Source of the DNA: Loigolactobacillus zhaoyuanensis | GTDB taxonomy: Bacteria; Bacillota; Bacilli; Lactobacillales; Lactobacillaceae | NCBI RefSeq assembly: GCF_003946385.1 | Contig: NZ_RHOE01000010.1 | Location: 1-61,970 of the forward strand | DNA length: 61,970 nucleotides | Reading direction: 5' to 3' | Shown: positions 1 through 9,005 of the stretch, piece after piece | Position numbering within the stretch: position 1 is the first letter of the stretch | How the letters are laid out: the number at the start of each line of letters is the position of its first letter | Made by a program: the position numbers and the translations under genes | The notes under the pieces: generated by a model | What the model was told of the DNA's origin: nothing | The model's database searches: none | The model's input: only the letters and a program-made list of their open reading frames with translations

Positions 1-1
1 C

Positions 2-91
2 CAAGGAATCCAAGACGCGCTTAACCACCGGCCACGTCGGAGCTTGAACTACAACTGCGCCAGTGAACTATTCATTGATTTAGATGATTAA
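2..91 (+). CDS. IS30-family transposase, C-terminal end only
   Basis: An open frame enters from the left edge and stops at TAA 89-91, giving about 29 residues. The stretch ALNHRPRRSLNY is the conserved C-terminal signature of IS30-type transposases, which end in a DDE catalytic domain. The catalytic residues lie outside the window, so I cannot tell whether the element is intact. The IS probably ends within the next 60 bases. Confidence 0.75.
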   Translation, partial: QGIQDALNHRPRRSLNYNCASELFIDLDD

Positions 92-121
92 CTATACCAA
101 TTTATAAGAATAGGTCGATAC

Positions 122-150
122 TGTTGCACTTGATTTGACAATTTGGGATC
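122..150. repeat. Probable right terminal inverted repeat of the IS30-type element
   Basis: About 30 bases after the transposase stop lies TGTTGCACTTGATTTGACAA. A TGTTGCACTT-type sequence this close to an IS30 transposase stop is where the terminal repeat is expected. The matching left end lies outside the window, so the exact boundary and any target duplication cannot be read. Confidence 0.45.
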
Positions 151-224
151 CTAATTGAGCTAACTAAGCGTTTAATCTAATTCATGAAATAGTGCGCTAA
201 TACCGTCAAAGTGGACTGGCGGCG

Positions 225-785
225 TTAGTGCTCTGACCACGCCACCTTTAGCATACTGGCAATGCCTAGACCCAGTCCAAGTAGCGCGCCTAGTGCCAGT
301 AAGAGCCAAAACAACCAGCCCAACGCCCGATCAGCGTAACGACTTTCCGCCAAAACCCCGAGCATGGCGCCAACTACTGTACCGATCAGTAACCGACTGC
401 CAAAAACCAACCAAAGTATTTTGTAGGTCACCTGTTCTAGCTGAGCATAATAAGTCTGCCATTGGCGATATTCAGGGTTGATCACCAACGGATTTTCTGG
501 TGAATCGACAGTAAAGATCGTCGCGGCCTGTGCTAACGCAGTGGCTTCGTCCATCCCCTCAGCCGTGCGCGCTTGAACGTAATCAATCATATAACCGGCC
601 AATTCATCCGCCTCGACCAAATGTGTTTTCGGTGTAAACCGCAGCACACCATGATAATGAATATCACGACCAACGCGAGCGCCTAGTTGTTCAAAGTACG
701 TTCGTTCATTTTTAACCAACCGTAAGCGCGTTTGGGCGCGAGCATACCGTTGTAATTCAGCTTGAGTCGATTTACTAATTGCCAT
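225..785 (-). CDS. Hypothetical membrane protein, two C-terminal membrane segments
   Basis: This is a 186-residue protein of unknown function. The first ~110 residues are hydrophilic, with a basic start (residues 1-35) and a central section resembling a small cytoplasmic domain. Two strongly hydrophobic segments follow, near residues 122-145 and 155-178, the second rich in Leu and Gly. The ATG is preceded by GGAGGGG on the minus strand at a suitable distance. It stands alone, next to the IS30 remnant on one side and divergent from the metal importer on the other. I do not recognise a named family. Confidence 0.7.
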   Translation of the reverse strand: MAISKSTQAELQRYARAQTRLRLVKNERTYFEQLGARVGRDIHYHGVLRFTPKTHLVEADELAGYMIDYVQARTAEGMDEATALAQAATIFTVDSPENPLVINPEYRQWQTYYAQLEQVTYKILWLVFGSRLLIGTVVGAMLGVLAESRYADRALGWLFWLLLALGALLGLGLGIASMLKVAWSEH

Positions 786-978
786 TATTACCCCTCCGTT
801 GTAACCATTTATAGAAATATATCCCCGCTTAGCTTAGGGATCTTGTTAAAGCCACGATCAATAATTACCGTTAAATGGGTATTGATCCTTTAATAAATAA
901 TTGTTTTTAAGGAAACTAAATTAATTATTTTAGCTAGCTACCAATCCACGTTTGCTGTCTTAATCAGAATAAAACAAC

Positions 979-1006
979 TTGACAAATTAAATTTTACCAG
1001 TAAACT
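979..1006 (+). promoter_or_regulatory. Candidate promoter with a metal-regulator-like dyad, upstream of the Zn/Mn importer
   Basis: TTGACA at 979-984 is followed by TAAACT at 1001-1006 (16-base spacer). The dyad TTTACCAGTAAA (993-1004) overlaps the -10. Its layout resembles the zinc repressor AdcR/ZitR consensus (TTAACYRGTTAA), though the half-sites are not identical to it. The gene starts ~160 bases downstream. The rest of 786-1167 is AT-rich with nothing else I can name. Confidence 0.4.
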
Positions 1007-1167
1007 AAGCTAAGTATTCTTGAAGCGTTGCTAGACATATTTCAGTATAACAAATTAAACGGTCTAGCTTACAAACGAGTTGCGGAACATAACACTTTTT
1101 TAATTTGATCCTGTTTCTACTGAATTCTTGACGCGTAAACGACAATTTTGCGAAGGAGACCTAACAA

Positions 1168-2064
1168 ATGAAGCAACACAAACTTTGGGCTAGCGTGACC
1201 TTGCTGGCCAGTCTTTTATTGCTCCTAGCGGGGTGCACAACCAAGCCAGCCGCCAAAACCGATGGTATCACGGTGGTTAGCTCGCTTAATTTTTATGGTG
1301 AAGTGGCTAAAGCAGTCCTTGGCGATCACGGGACCGTTACCTCAATTATTACTAGCCCAAATACTGATCCGCATGATTTTGAACCGACCACAAAAACTGC
1401 ACGAACAGTTGCCGCCGCGGATGTTGTCATCGCTAATGGTATCGGCTATGACGGTTGGATGCAAAAGTTAGTCAAGGCCAACGGTAATTCAGCCGTGACT
1501 AGCATTCGTGTTGGTGAAGATTTAATGAGCAAAAAAACCGGCGCCAATGAACACCTTTGGTATAATGAAACAACTATGAGCAAGTTAGCCCGCCACTTAG
1601 CTAAAGTCTACGCTAAGCGTGATCCGAAACATCAGGCGGCCTATCAGCGTAACGCGGAAAAATATATTAAGTCACTCCAACCGATCTCAACTAAATTAAA
1701 CCAATTAAAACAAAATAGTCAGCGGCAAAAAGTTGCCGTGAGTGAACCAGTTTTCAACTATGCATTAGCCGAACTAGGCTATCAAATTAGTGACCAACAT
1801 TTTGCACGTGCGATCGAAGAAGGCACTGATCCATCACCCAGCGATATTAAGTCGCTACAAACTGCGATCACTGAACACAAAATCGCCTTTTTTGTTCAAA
1901 ATAGTCAATCTACCGACAAGGTCGTCGCAAACTTGGTTAGTCTAGCCAATAAACATAACGTCCCAGTAATCAAAGTTACCGAGACGATGCCCCATGGTCT
2001 TAATTATCGGCAGTGGATGCTACAGCAATATGAGCAACTCGCCAAAATTCAGAAAACGCAATAA
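1168..2064 (+). CDS. Metal (Zn/Mn) ABC transporter substrate-binding lipoprotein
   Basis: This is a 298-residue cluster A-I solute-binding protein. The N-terminus is a lipoprotein signal with lipobox LLAGC, Cys23 being the lipidation site. Expected metal ligands are visible: His69 in DPHDFEP, a His in NEHLWYN near residue 130, and Glu in IEEGTDPSPSD near residue 218. The usual final acidic ligand region reads VTETMPHG. No His-rich loop is present, so zinc and manganese cannot be separated by eye. RBS AAGGAGA precedes the ATG. It is the first gene of a three-gene importer operon. Confidence 0.88.
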   Translation: MKQHKLWASVTLLASLLLLLAGCTTKPAAKTDGITVVSSLNFYGEVAKAVLGDHGTVTSIITSPNTDPHDFEPTTKTARTVAAADVVIANGIGYDGWMQKLVKANGNSAVTSIRVGEDLMSKKTGANEHLWYNETTMSKLARHLAKVYAKRDPKHQAAYQRNAEKYIKSLQPISTKLNQLKQNSQRQKVAVSEPVFNYALAELGYQISDQHFARAIEEGTDPSPSDIKSLQTAITEHKIAFFVQNSQSTDKVVANLVSLANKHNVPVIKVTETMPHGLNYRQWMLQQYEQLAKIQKTQ

Positions 2065-2110
2065 CTATCTAACGCTTTTTAAACACTCTCTAGTAAAAAG
2101 GAAGGTCATC

Positions 2111-2827
2111 ATGACGCAATCACCACTTTTAACAGTTGAACATCTGGCGGTCAACTTCCCTGATCACCAAGTTTTTCAAGATCTAAATTTCACGTTACAA
2201 CGCGGTAGTTTTCTCAGTATCGTTGGTGAAAACGGCGCCGGCAAAACGACTTTGATCCGCGCACTGTTACATCAGTTGAAACCTAGCGCTGGAACGATCA
2301 GCTTTTTCCCCGAACGTAAAGCGATTCGTATCGGTTATGTGCCGCAGTTTCGTAACCTGGATGAAGAATATCCGTTGACCGTACGTGATTTTGTCAGTCT
2401 AAATCTTAGCGGGATCCATTTACCTTGGTTATCACGCAAAGAGCGCCAAGCCGTCGATACTGCTATTCGGACAACTAACCTGACTGCCATCGCTAAGCGG
2501 CCATTAGGGATGGCTTCTGGTGGCGAAAAGCAGCGTGCTTATTTAGCGCAAGCTTTGGTTGAGCAGCCGAATCTATTAATTTTAGACGAATCAACAGCTA
2601 GTCTCGATAATATGATGAAATACGAATTACTGGAATTAGTTAAAAAATTCAACCGTGAACAGAATCTAACGGTGATCTTTGTCACTCATGATCTCCCTTT
2701 AGCCAAGCAATATGCGGATGAGTTTTTATTATTGCGTCGGTCGGGCTATGAATTAGGCCCGATCGCTAAATTACCTGAAGATGCGTTGATCAGCGCCGAC
2801 CGTGGAGGTGAAACGAGCCATGCTTAG
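2111..2827 (+). CDS. Metal ABC transporter ATP-binding protein
   Basis: A 238-residue ABC ATPase. Walker A is GENGAGKTTL, the signature region is ASGGEKQRAYLAQAL (ASGGE rather than LSGGQ), Walker B is LLILDESTASLD, and the switch His is in VTHDLP. I chose ATG 2111 over the longer open frame because AAAAGGAAGG sits just upstream and homology begins there (MTQSPLLTVEHL). It powers the importer with the lipoprotein before it and the permease after it, whose start overlaps its last codons. Confidence 0.9.
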   Translation: MTQSPLLTVEHLAVNFPDHQVFQDLNFTLQRGSFLSIVGENGAGKTTLIRALLHQLKPSAGTISFFPERKAIRIGYVPQFRNLDEEYPLTVRDFVSLNLSGIHLPWLSRKERQAVDTAIRTTNLTAIAKRPLGMASGGEKQRAYLAQALVEQPNLLILDESTASLDNMMKYELLELVKKFNREQNLTVIFVTHDLPLAKQYADEFLLLRRSGYELGPIAKLPEDALISADRGGETSHA

Positions 2828-3614
2828 TCTACCTTTTATGCAAAACGCCTTTCTGGCTAGTACTTTTATCGCGATCATTAGTGGCATCGTTGGCGTTTTC
2901 GTCATTGCCCGCAATATGTCTTTTCTGACGCATACCCTATCAGAAATTGGCTTTGCTGGCGCAGCTTTTGGTATTTTTGCTGGTTGGCCTCCACTTAACG
3001 GCATGTTGCTGTTCACCATGGTCAGTTCGGTGATCGTTGGTCAACTCAGCGTTAAAGCCGCCCGGCGTGAAGCTTCGATCAGCGCTATTTCCAGTCTATT
3101 TATCGGCCTAGGTATTTTATTCCTGTCGTTAGCCAACAAAACTTCAAGTTACGCCACTAATATTTTATTTGGTAGTATTATCGGCATTAGTCGCGCCAAC
3201 GTGATCCAAGTGATCGTCTTATCGGCAGTTGTTTTATTAGTTCTATTATTCATCTACCGTGATTTAAAATTTGACTCCTTCGATCATATTGGCGCGCGCG
3301 TCAAAGGTCTCTGGACTAACATTTTATCGATCATCTTCTTAGTTTTATTGGCGCTATCGGTAAGTGTCGCTGCGCAAATCGTCGGTTCACTATTGATTTT
3401 CGTCTTGCTGACCCTACCAGCAGCAAGTTCGCGCTACTTTGCACATACCGTCAGCGGGATGATGGTCGTGGCGATCGGCATGTCGCTGGTCGGTGTCTGG
3501 GGCGGCTTGTACCTAGGCTACATCACTAACTGGCCGGTCACGTTTTTCATTGCTTCCATTGAATGTTTGTTTTATATCGTCGCTTTAGGGTATAATCATT
3601 GGCGGCAAGGCTAA
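2820..3614 (+). CDS. Metal ABC transporter permease (ZnuB/MntB family)
   Basis: A 264-residue integral membrane protein of the ABC-3 permease family with about eight hydrophobic segments. The motif LSEIGFAGAAFG near residue 45 matches the family. ATG 2820 is preferred over an in-frame GTG at 2802 because GGAGGTG (2804-2810) is placed for it. The start overlaps the ATPase gene by 8 bases, which suggests translational coupling. A strong terminator follows at 3694. Confidence 0.9.
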   Translation: MLSLPFMQNAFLASTFIAIISGIVGVFVIARNMSFLTHTLSEIGFAGAAFGIFAGWPPLNGMLLFTMVSSVIVGQLSVKAARREASISAISSLFIGLGILFLSLANKTSSYATNILFGSIIGISRANVIQVIVLSAVVLLVLLFIYRDLKFDSFDHIGARVKGLWTNILSIIFLVLLALSVSVAAQIVGSLLIFVLLTLPAASSRYFAHTVSGMMVVAIGMSLVGVWGGLYLGYITNWPVTFFIASIECLFYIVALGYNHWRQG

Positions 3615-3693
3615 CCAAAAAATAATTCAAGTCTAGTTACAAAAATTATTTTTCAGCCATTTATCGTTTTAACTTAAGTATCGTAAAATACAC

Positions 3694-3739
3694 ATTAGGC
3701 AGCGTCCGAATAAAATCCGACGCGGGTCTAATTTTTTTT
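3694..3739 (+). terminator. Rho-independent terminator after the metal importer operon
   Basis: An extended stem pairs TTAG..GCGTC with GACGC..CTAA around a short AT-rich loop and is followed by eight T residues. It separates the importer from the exporter gene, which begins 39 bases later. Confidence 0.8.
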
Positions 3740-3778
3740 GGAATAAACAACCGTTTGATAGACAAGGAGATTATTTAA

Positions 3779-4954
3779 ATGAGTAAGCGGCGTGAATTAT
3801 GGTTATTGGTTTTACTGGGAACATTGAGCGCTTTTGGTCCGCTCTCAATGGACATGTATTTACCTGCGCTACCGCAATTACAGCAGCAGTTACATACTAG
3901 CGCCTCACTAACGCAACTATCGATCACCACTTGCTTGATCGGTTTAGCAGTCGGTCAAATTTTTATTGGTCCTTGGAGTGACCGCGTTGGTCGTAAATTA
4001 CCAACCTTAACTGGTATGGTTGTCTTTACCGTCGCTTCCTTGTTAGCCGGCTGGGCGACTAATGTTTGGTGGCTGATTTTTTTGCGGGCCATTCAAGGCT
4101 TAGCTGGTGCAGCTGGATTAGTGACGTCACGGGCGATCGCAACGGATCTATTCACCGGTAAAAAGTTAACTAAATTCTATGCGCTACTAATGGGGGTCAA
4201 CGGTATTTTCCCAGTGATCGCACCGATCATTGGCGGCTTCGTGCTTACGTTCACGACTTGGCGCGGTATTTTTTATATTTTAGCCGCCGTTGGTTTAGTT
4301 CTATTTATCAGCGTTTGGCTCGGCTTACCCGAAACACATCCCGCCGAGACCACCGTAAAAAGAAATTCACTTAGCATCCTTAACATTCTGCTGCATGATC
4401 GCATATTTATGGGCTACACGCTGGTTACTGGGCTAGTCTCTGGCGGCCTATTTGCCTATATTTCTGGTTCTTCATTTATGCTACAAAATATTTTCGGCCT
4501 TTCAGCGCAAGGTTTCAGCATGGTCTATGCACTGAACGGTCTCGGCATCGTGGTCATGTCACAACTAGCTGGCTATCTGGCCACTCGTTTCAACGAGTAT
4601 CGTGTGCTCTACGGCGGTGTGCTGATTGCTTTGATCGGTGGCTTAGCCTTATTTGTCACCTTATTTTTGCCCCGCCACTTAACTTTGGTGTTAATTCCAC
4701 TATTTTTAGTTGCTTCAATGGTCGGCATTGTCAGCACCGTGGCTGCTTCACTGGCGATGCAGCACGCACACGCTAATGCCGGCAGCGCGTCGGCCTTGCT
4801 AGGCCTGACCCAAAACTTGATTGGTGGGGTGCTTTCACCATTTGTTGGCTTATTGGGACAAGATTCCTATATGCCGCTGGCGGTTCTAATTCTCTTATGC
4901 GAAATTGCTGCGCTAGCGGTTTACCAACGCAGATTAGCCCCGCTAAGTCACTAG
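3779..4954 (+). CDS. Bcr/CflA-family drug efflux MFS transporter
   Basis: A 391-residue major facilitator with about twelve membrane helices. SMDMYLPALPQL after helix 1 is the hallmark of Bcr/CflA exporters, and GPWSDRVGRK is the MFS motif A loop. Proteins of this family export bicyclomycin, chloramphenicol, sulfonamides or cysteine; the substrate cannot be read here. RBS AAGGAG precedes ATG 3779. Its position right after a terminator suggests its own promoter. Confidence 0.85.
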   Translation: MSKRRELWLLVLLGTLSAFGPLSMDMYLPALPQLQQQLHTSASLTQLSITTCLIGLAVGQIFIGPWSDRVGRKLPTLTGMVVFTVASLLAGWATNVWWLIFLRAIQGLAGAAGLVTSRAIATDLFTGKKLTKFYALLMGVNGIFPVIAPIIGGFVLTFTTWRGIFYILAAVGLVLFISVWLGLPETHPAETTVKRNSLSILNILLHDRIFMGYTLVTGLVSGGLFAYISGSSFMLQNIFGLSAQGFSMVYALNGLGIVVMSQLAGYLATRFNEYRVLYGGVLIALIGGLALFVTLFLPRHLTLVLIPLFLVASMVGIVSTVAASLAMQHAHANAGSASALLGLTQNLIGGVLSPFVGLLGQDSYMPLAVLILLCEIAALAVYQRRLAPLSH

Positions 4955-4955
4955 A

Positions 4956-5333
4956 TCATAATACAATTGGGCGCGTCATTTTTTGTTGTCCTGCGATGAC
5001 TAAGCCAAAATCTTGGTCAGTTAGCGGCTGCGTCACCCGTAGCCCATTTTGCGCTAATATCGTAAATGGATAATCCGTCGCGACTGCTACCCGCAAATAG
5101 CGATTGATCAGCGTTTTCCCCATCCGGCCATTAATGTAAATACGCATACCGGGATAGCGTGCTAAAACGTCACGGACTAACGCTTCCGCTTTGGCCGTAC
5201 GTAATTGCTTAATTGTCAGCGCCAATGCGACGCGCTCACGAAAATTACCGAGAAAAGCGCGCTGCTCATCCGGCTTTAACTGCGGCTGACTAAAAACATG
5301 ATTTTTCAGATAATTTTGGATGTCATCTGCCAT
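4956..5333 (-). CDS. YueI family protein (DUF1694)
   Basis: A 125-residue cytoplasmic protein matching YueI: the motif GNFRERVALALTIKQL, then ARYPGMRIYINGRM, then a C-terminal LITDQ-like stretch (here TDQDFGLV). The family is widespread in Firmicutes and has no established function. The stop lies one base from the convergent exporter stop. It is divergent from hflX. Confidence 0.8.
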   Translation of the reverse strand: MADDIQNYLKNHVFSQPQLKPDEQRAFLGNFRERVALALTIKQLRTAKAEALVRDVLARYPGMRIYINGRMGKTLINRYLRVAVATDYPFTILAQNGLRVTQPLTDQDFGLVIAGQQKMTRPIVL

Positions 5334-5402
5334 TTTTGCGTGCCTCCAATGCTTTTATTTTATTCTACTACCATGTTACAATGAAAGTGCGACAAATCAA
5401 CT

Positions 5403-5439
5403 AAATACAGGCACAGTCACAAATTTAAAACCTGTATTT
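5403..5439 (+). promoter_or_regulatory. Inverted repeat in the hflX leader
   Basis: AAATACAGG (5403-5411) and CCTGTATTT (5431-5439) form a perfect 9-bp inverted repeat around 19 bases. It lies 44 bases before a tiny open frame and 128 bases before hflX. It could be an operator or an RNA hairpin; it has no T-run and is not a terminator. Confidence 0.5.
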
Positions 5440-5482
5440 AACGTCGGCGATACTTGCGACTGGCGTAAAGGAGACTTGTAAG

Positions 5483-5512
5483 ATGATCAAAAAGAAACGT
5501 ATTTTCCTATAA
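5483..5512 (+). CDS. Possible 9-residue leader peptide MIKKKRIFL upstream of hflX
   Basis: A strong Shine-Dalgarno AAAGGAGA (5468-5475) is followed, 7 bases on, by an ATG and a nine-codon frame ending in TAA. The peptide is basic then hydrophobic. Such leaders control antibiotic-responsive genes by ribosome stalling, and some HflX homologues are induced by ribosome-targeting drugs. The RBS is clear; the function is inference. No obvious terminator lies between it and hflX. Confidence 0.45.
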   Translation: MIKKKRIFL

Positions 5513-5566
5513 TTAACCGTAACTCAAAATCATTAGTGGTGTAAATACGCCACATACGGAGGAAAT

Positions 5567-6841
5567 ATGCAAGAAATCGAATTAACTAAAGTATTGATCG
5601 GTGGCGTCAGCCAAAACCAAGCTTATTTTGAAAGCGATATGGCTGAATTAAACGAATTAGTCAAAGCTAACAATATGTTGGTGGTCGGCGATATTCGCCA
5701 AAATTTAGAGCGCGCGGTGGCTGCCACTTATTTTGGTAGCGGCAAGCTGGATGAGGTTCGCCAATTAGCGGAAGAAAACGACGCGCATGTTTTAGTTGTC
5801 AACGACGAATTAAGCCCATCACAGATCCGTAATCTGGAACAAAACTTAAAAATGACTTTATTAGATCGGACTGGCTTGATTTTAGCTATTTTTGCTAATC
5901 GTGCGCAAAGTCGTGAAGCCAAAGTCCAAGTGCAAATTGCCCGTTTGCAATATGAACTGCCACGACTACGAGCTGGCGAACAGGCCAACTTAATGCAACA
6001 AGGCGGCGGCCCTGGTTTTGCTAACCGTGGTAGCGGTGAAACCAAGCTGGAAATGAACCAACGGACGATCAAAAATAAAATCAGCCAATTACGGCACGAA
6101 TTGAAACAAATGGAAGTGGCGCAACAGACTAAGCGGGCGCAACGTGATCGTGCGGCATTGCCCACCGTCGCATTAGTTGGCTATACTAATGCTGGTAAAT
6201 CAACCACTATGAACGGCTTATTGCGCCGCTTTAATGAGGACACGCCTAAGACTGTCTTTGAACAAGATATGTTGTTTGCTACCTTAGACACCAGCGTGCG
6301 CGAAATTACTTTGCCTGACAACAAGAAGTTCCTACTCAGCGATACAGTCGGTTTCATCAATAAATTACCCACCCAGCTTGTCAAAGCTTTCCGCTCTACA
6401 CTAGCTGAAGCAGCAGCGGCTGATTTATTGATCCAAGTGATCGATTTTTCTGATCCTAATTATCAAGAAATGATCAAAGTAACTGAAAAAACACTGCACG
6501 CCATGGGTATCGATGATATTCCAATGATCTACGCTTATAATAAAGCCGATCGTAAACCGGAAACCACATTCCCATTACAAACCGGCGAGCATGATTTAGT
6601 TTATGCAGCCACTGATCCCGCTTCATTAGAATTATTGACGCAAATGATCATCAAAGAATTATTTGCTAACTTGACCAAAGTGACGTTCATGATTCCTTTT
6701 GCTGCTGGTAAGTGGGTCGACTATCTCAATGAACAAACAAATATTATCGCGCAAGATTACACGGCTGACGGTACGCAAATTACCGCCGAAGTTAGTCCTG
6801 AGGATCGCCAACGATTAGCTGAATACATTATTGAAGTTTAA
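5567..6841 (+). CDS. hflX: Ribosome-associated GTPase HflX
   Basis: A 424-residue P-loop GTPase that splits stalled or stress-inactivated ribosomes in studied bacteria. The N-terminal HflX domain contains the glycine-rich QGGGPGFANRGSGE, then a coiled region (residues ~160-195), then G1 GYTNAGKST, G3 DTVGF and G4 YNKAD. GAGGAAAT sits before ATG 5567. Length is normal for the family. The leader carries an inverted repeat and a short peptide frame, so leader-mediated control is possible. Confidence 0.93.
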   Translation: MQEIELTKVLIGGVSQNQAYFESDMAELNELVKANNMLVVGDIRQNLERAVAATYFGSGKLDEVRQLAEENDAHVLVVNDELSPSQIRNLEQNLKMTLLDRTGLILAIFANRAQSREAKVQVQIARLQYELPRLRAGEQANLMQQGGGPGFANRGSGETKLEMNQRTIKNKISQLRHELKQMEVAQQTKRAQRDRAALPTVALVGYTNAGKSTTMNGLLRRFNEDTPKTVFEQDMLFATLDTSVREITLPDNKKFLLSDTVGFINKLPTQLVKAFRSTLAEAAAADLLIQVIDFSDPNYQEMIKVTEKTLHAMGIDDIPMIYAYNKADRKPETTFPLQTGEHDLVYAATDPASLELLTQMIIKELFANLTKVTFMIPFAAGKWVDYLNEQTNIIAQDYTADGTQITAEVSPEDRQRLAEYIIEV

Positions 6842-6846
6842 TTGAC

Positions 6847-6887
6847 AAGCACTTCATTCCGGAATTTATCGGCAATGAAGTGCTTTT
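6847..6887 (+). terminator. Terminator after hflX
   Basis: AAGCACTTCATT pairs with AATGAAGTGCTT around a 15-base loop, followed by T residues. It begins five bases after the hflX stop. Confidence 0.85.
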
Positions 6888-7072
6888 TATTATGGCGCAA
6901 TATAGTGCGGCGTTAACTTTTTACGCACGCCTGCGAATAGCCTATGCGTTTTTGTTTTGCAATATTAGTTCATCGATTATACTTAAAGCAACAAGTGACA
7001 TTTTAAATCGATCGCTATGAAAATAGCAGCTGTCCGATGCTTATTATGCTTATCCGCGGGAGGTCTCGACCC

Positions 7073-7231
7073 ATGACTGTGAAATATTATTTACTCGCCC
7101 TCGTGTTTATCATTATTATTGGCTGTGAACTTTGGTTTAGCGCCAACTTTAGCCGTTGGTGGCTGATCGTTCTGATTCCGACCTTGATTTTTCTCTTCAT
7201 CACTGCGCGGCGCCACAAAATAAACCATTAG
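7073..7231 (+). CDS. Small two-helix membrane protein
   Basis: A 52-residue protein, MTVKYYLLALVF onward, with two hydrophobic segments (about residues 5-20 and 26-43) and a basic tail RRHKINH. ATG 7073 is chosen because CGGGAGGT lies 9 bases upstream; a longer frame from 7037 has no ribosome binding site. No family is recognised. Confidence 0.6.
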   Translation: MTVKYYLLALVFIIIIGCELWFSANFSRWWLIVLIPTLIFLFITARRHKINH

Positions 7232-7239
7232 AATTGGAC

Positions 7240-7289
7240 AAAAAATGACGACGACCGCGCATATTTATGCTAGGTCGTCGTCATTTTTT
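7240..7289. terminator. Bidirectional terminator between convergent genes
   Basis: A perfect stem AAAAAATGACGACGACC / GGTCGTCGTCATTTTTT around a 17-base loop. With A-runs on one side and T-runs on the other it can stop both the small membrane protein transcript (+) and the T-box operon (-). It reaches the stop codon of the minus-strand MFS gene. Confidence 0.9.
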
Positions 7290-8490
7290 ATTCCACTAAA
7301 TCCAATGTTGGCGCTGATTTAGCGAACAATATACGGTAGCGAATACTAATACCGACTGAAACCACAAAACCCAAGGCAGCGATGAGCACGTCAACTAACA
7401 TAATGCTGTGCATATTGGTCTGCGCTAACCAGCCAGTGAGCAACGGAATCGTAAACGAAGCCAGTGCACCAGCAGTATAGAAAATACCCGTGACCAAACC
7501 TTTGCCGATCGGAAAAAATTTGGCCATCGTGGTCAGACCCAGCTGCATCACACCGCCGGCCGCAAAGAAACCAACTGCAAAGCCACCAACACTGAGCACC
7601 GTTGGCGTGGGAAATTGCCACATCGCACCGATCGCTATTAGTGCCATAAAGGTGTAACCCACTTGGATCTGCATGGGTTTAACTAGCCGATTGACCATAA
7701 TGGCAGTCAAGATAACGCTGGCAATTGAGCCGATACTGTAGTAGCTCAACAAAGCGTGCGCCGCCAAGTTACCCATACCGGCCACTGTGGCGCCGTATTT
7801 AGTCAGCCACTGGGCGATCAAATAAAAAGTCGCCATCGATAAATAACCGTATAGCACGAACAAAACACCGTCAAGGTACCATTTTGCTGGCGTCCGCTGG
7901 GCTGACTGTTCACTGGCGCTTAATTGTTGAACTGCGGCTCGGCTAGGAAAATCTGCCCGCCACAATAGCGCCACGTTGATCAGGATCACTACGACGACAA
8001 ACAGCATTGACCAGCCATACCACAAGTGCGCTACCGTCAATAAACCGATGATCAGTGGAATAAACAGTTCGCCTAACGACATAAAGGCCTTCAACATCAC
8101 CGTAGCTGCACCATCGCGCTGTGGAAATAGATCGATCAGTGTTGGATAAGTACCGGTATCGAGGCAAGAATTAGCTACACCGGAAAGCACGCTGAAAGCA
8201 AATGCGAAATAAATATTAGGGCTAAGTAAAATACCCGCATAAAAAACGACGAAAGCGCCCATACCTAACAAGACAAACGGGCGACGGCCAAAACGATCTG
8301 ATAAAAAGCCGGATAGCAGATAAACGAGTAGCCGGCCGACACCAAGTGCGGAAATAACAAACGCCACGCCGGCTGTTGTAGTGTGCCAGTGTAACCGCAG
8401 TGCATCCATATTCTGAGCCAAAATAATTTGGCTGATCCCCAGAACAAAATAATTTAAATATAACCCGAGAATAAGTCGCTTAGATTTCAT
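7288..8490 (-). CDS. MFS transporter, third gene of the tyrA T-box operon
   Basis: A 400-residue major facilitator with about twelve helices and motif A as GFLSDRFGRRP. Its start overlaps aroK by 11 bases, so it is very likely co-transcribed and translationally coupled with tyrA-aroK under the upstream T-box. That context suggests a substrate linked to aromatic amino acids or their precursors (tyrosine, shikimate or quinate), but no residue shown here proves it. It could also be a sugar or drug transporter. Confidence 0.85.
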   Translation of the reverse strand: MKSKRLILGLYLNYFVLGISQIILAQNMDALRLHWHTTTAGVAFVISALGVGRLLVYLLSGFLSDRFGRRPFVLLGMGAFVVFYAGILLSPNIYFAFAFSVLSGVANSCLDTGTYPTLIDLFPQRDGAATVMLKAFMSLGELFIPLIIGLLTVAHLWYGWSMLFVVVVILINVALLWRADFPSRAAVQQLSASEQSAQRTPAKWYLDGVLFVLYGYLSMATFYLIAQWLTKYGATVAGMGNLAAHALLSYYSIGSIASVILTAIMVNRLVKPMQIQVGYTFMALIAIGAMWQFPTPTVLSVGGFAVGFFAAGGVMQLGLTTMAKFFPIGKGLVTGIFYTAGALASFTIPLLTGWLAQTNMHSIMLVDVLIAALGFVVSVGISIRYRILFAKSAPTLDLVE

Positions 8491-9004
8491 GGGACAGCAC
8501 TTCCTGACCTAATAATTGTTGGATTTGTTGGCTCACTTGCTGTGGTGTGCGGGTATCAGTCGTGATCGTATGTGTCGCCACTTGCTGATAAAGTGGTACC
8601 CGGCGTTGCCAAAGCTTGCGTAGACCCACTTCACCAAGCTGCTGCACCAAAGGTCGGCCATCGTCACTTTTTAAACGTTGAAAAATTGCCGCTGGTTCTG
8701 TCTGCAAATAAATTACTGGAATCGCTGTTTGCCGCAATAATTCGCGATTAGCCGCCGATTCAACGACACCACCGCCAGTCGACAGAATACCGTTTTTAGT
8801 GAAGGCTTGCTTTAAAACCTGCGTTTCCAACTGGCGAAAAGCGACTTCACCAGAATCAGCAAAAATTTGCTTGATCGATTTACCAGCGGTGGTAATGATC
8901 TCATCATCCAAATCAATTTGCGGGCGCTTAAAATTAGCGGCTAATACCTCACCGACCGTTGTTTTACCAGTGCCCATAAATCCAACTAAAATCACATCTA
9001 ACAT
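8480..9004 (-). CDS. aroK: Shikimate kinase
   Basis: A 174-residue kinase that phosphorylates shikimate at O3 with ATP. Walker A is GFMGTGKTTVG at residues 8-18, the shikimate-binding region DLDDEI and STGGGVVES are present, and the lid has KSDDGRP. Length matches the family. It starts one base after the tyrA stop on the minus strand and overlaps the following transporter gene. Confidence 0.93.
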   Translation of the reverse strand: MLDVILVGFMGTGKTTVGEVLAANFKRPQIDLDDEIITTAGKSIKQIFADSGEVAFRQLETQVLKQAFTKNGILSTGGGVVESAANRELLRQTAIPVIYLQTEPAAIFQRLKSDDGRPLVQQLGEVGLRKLWQRRVPLYQQVATHTITTDTRTPQQVSQQIQQLLGQEVLSHEI

Positions 9005-9005
9005 G

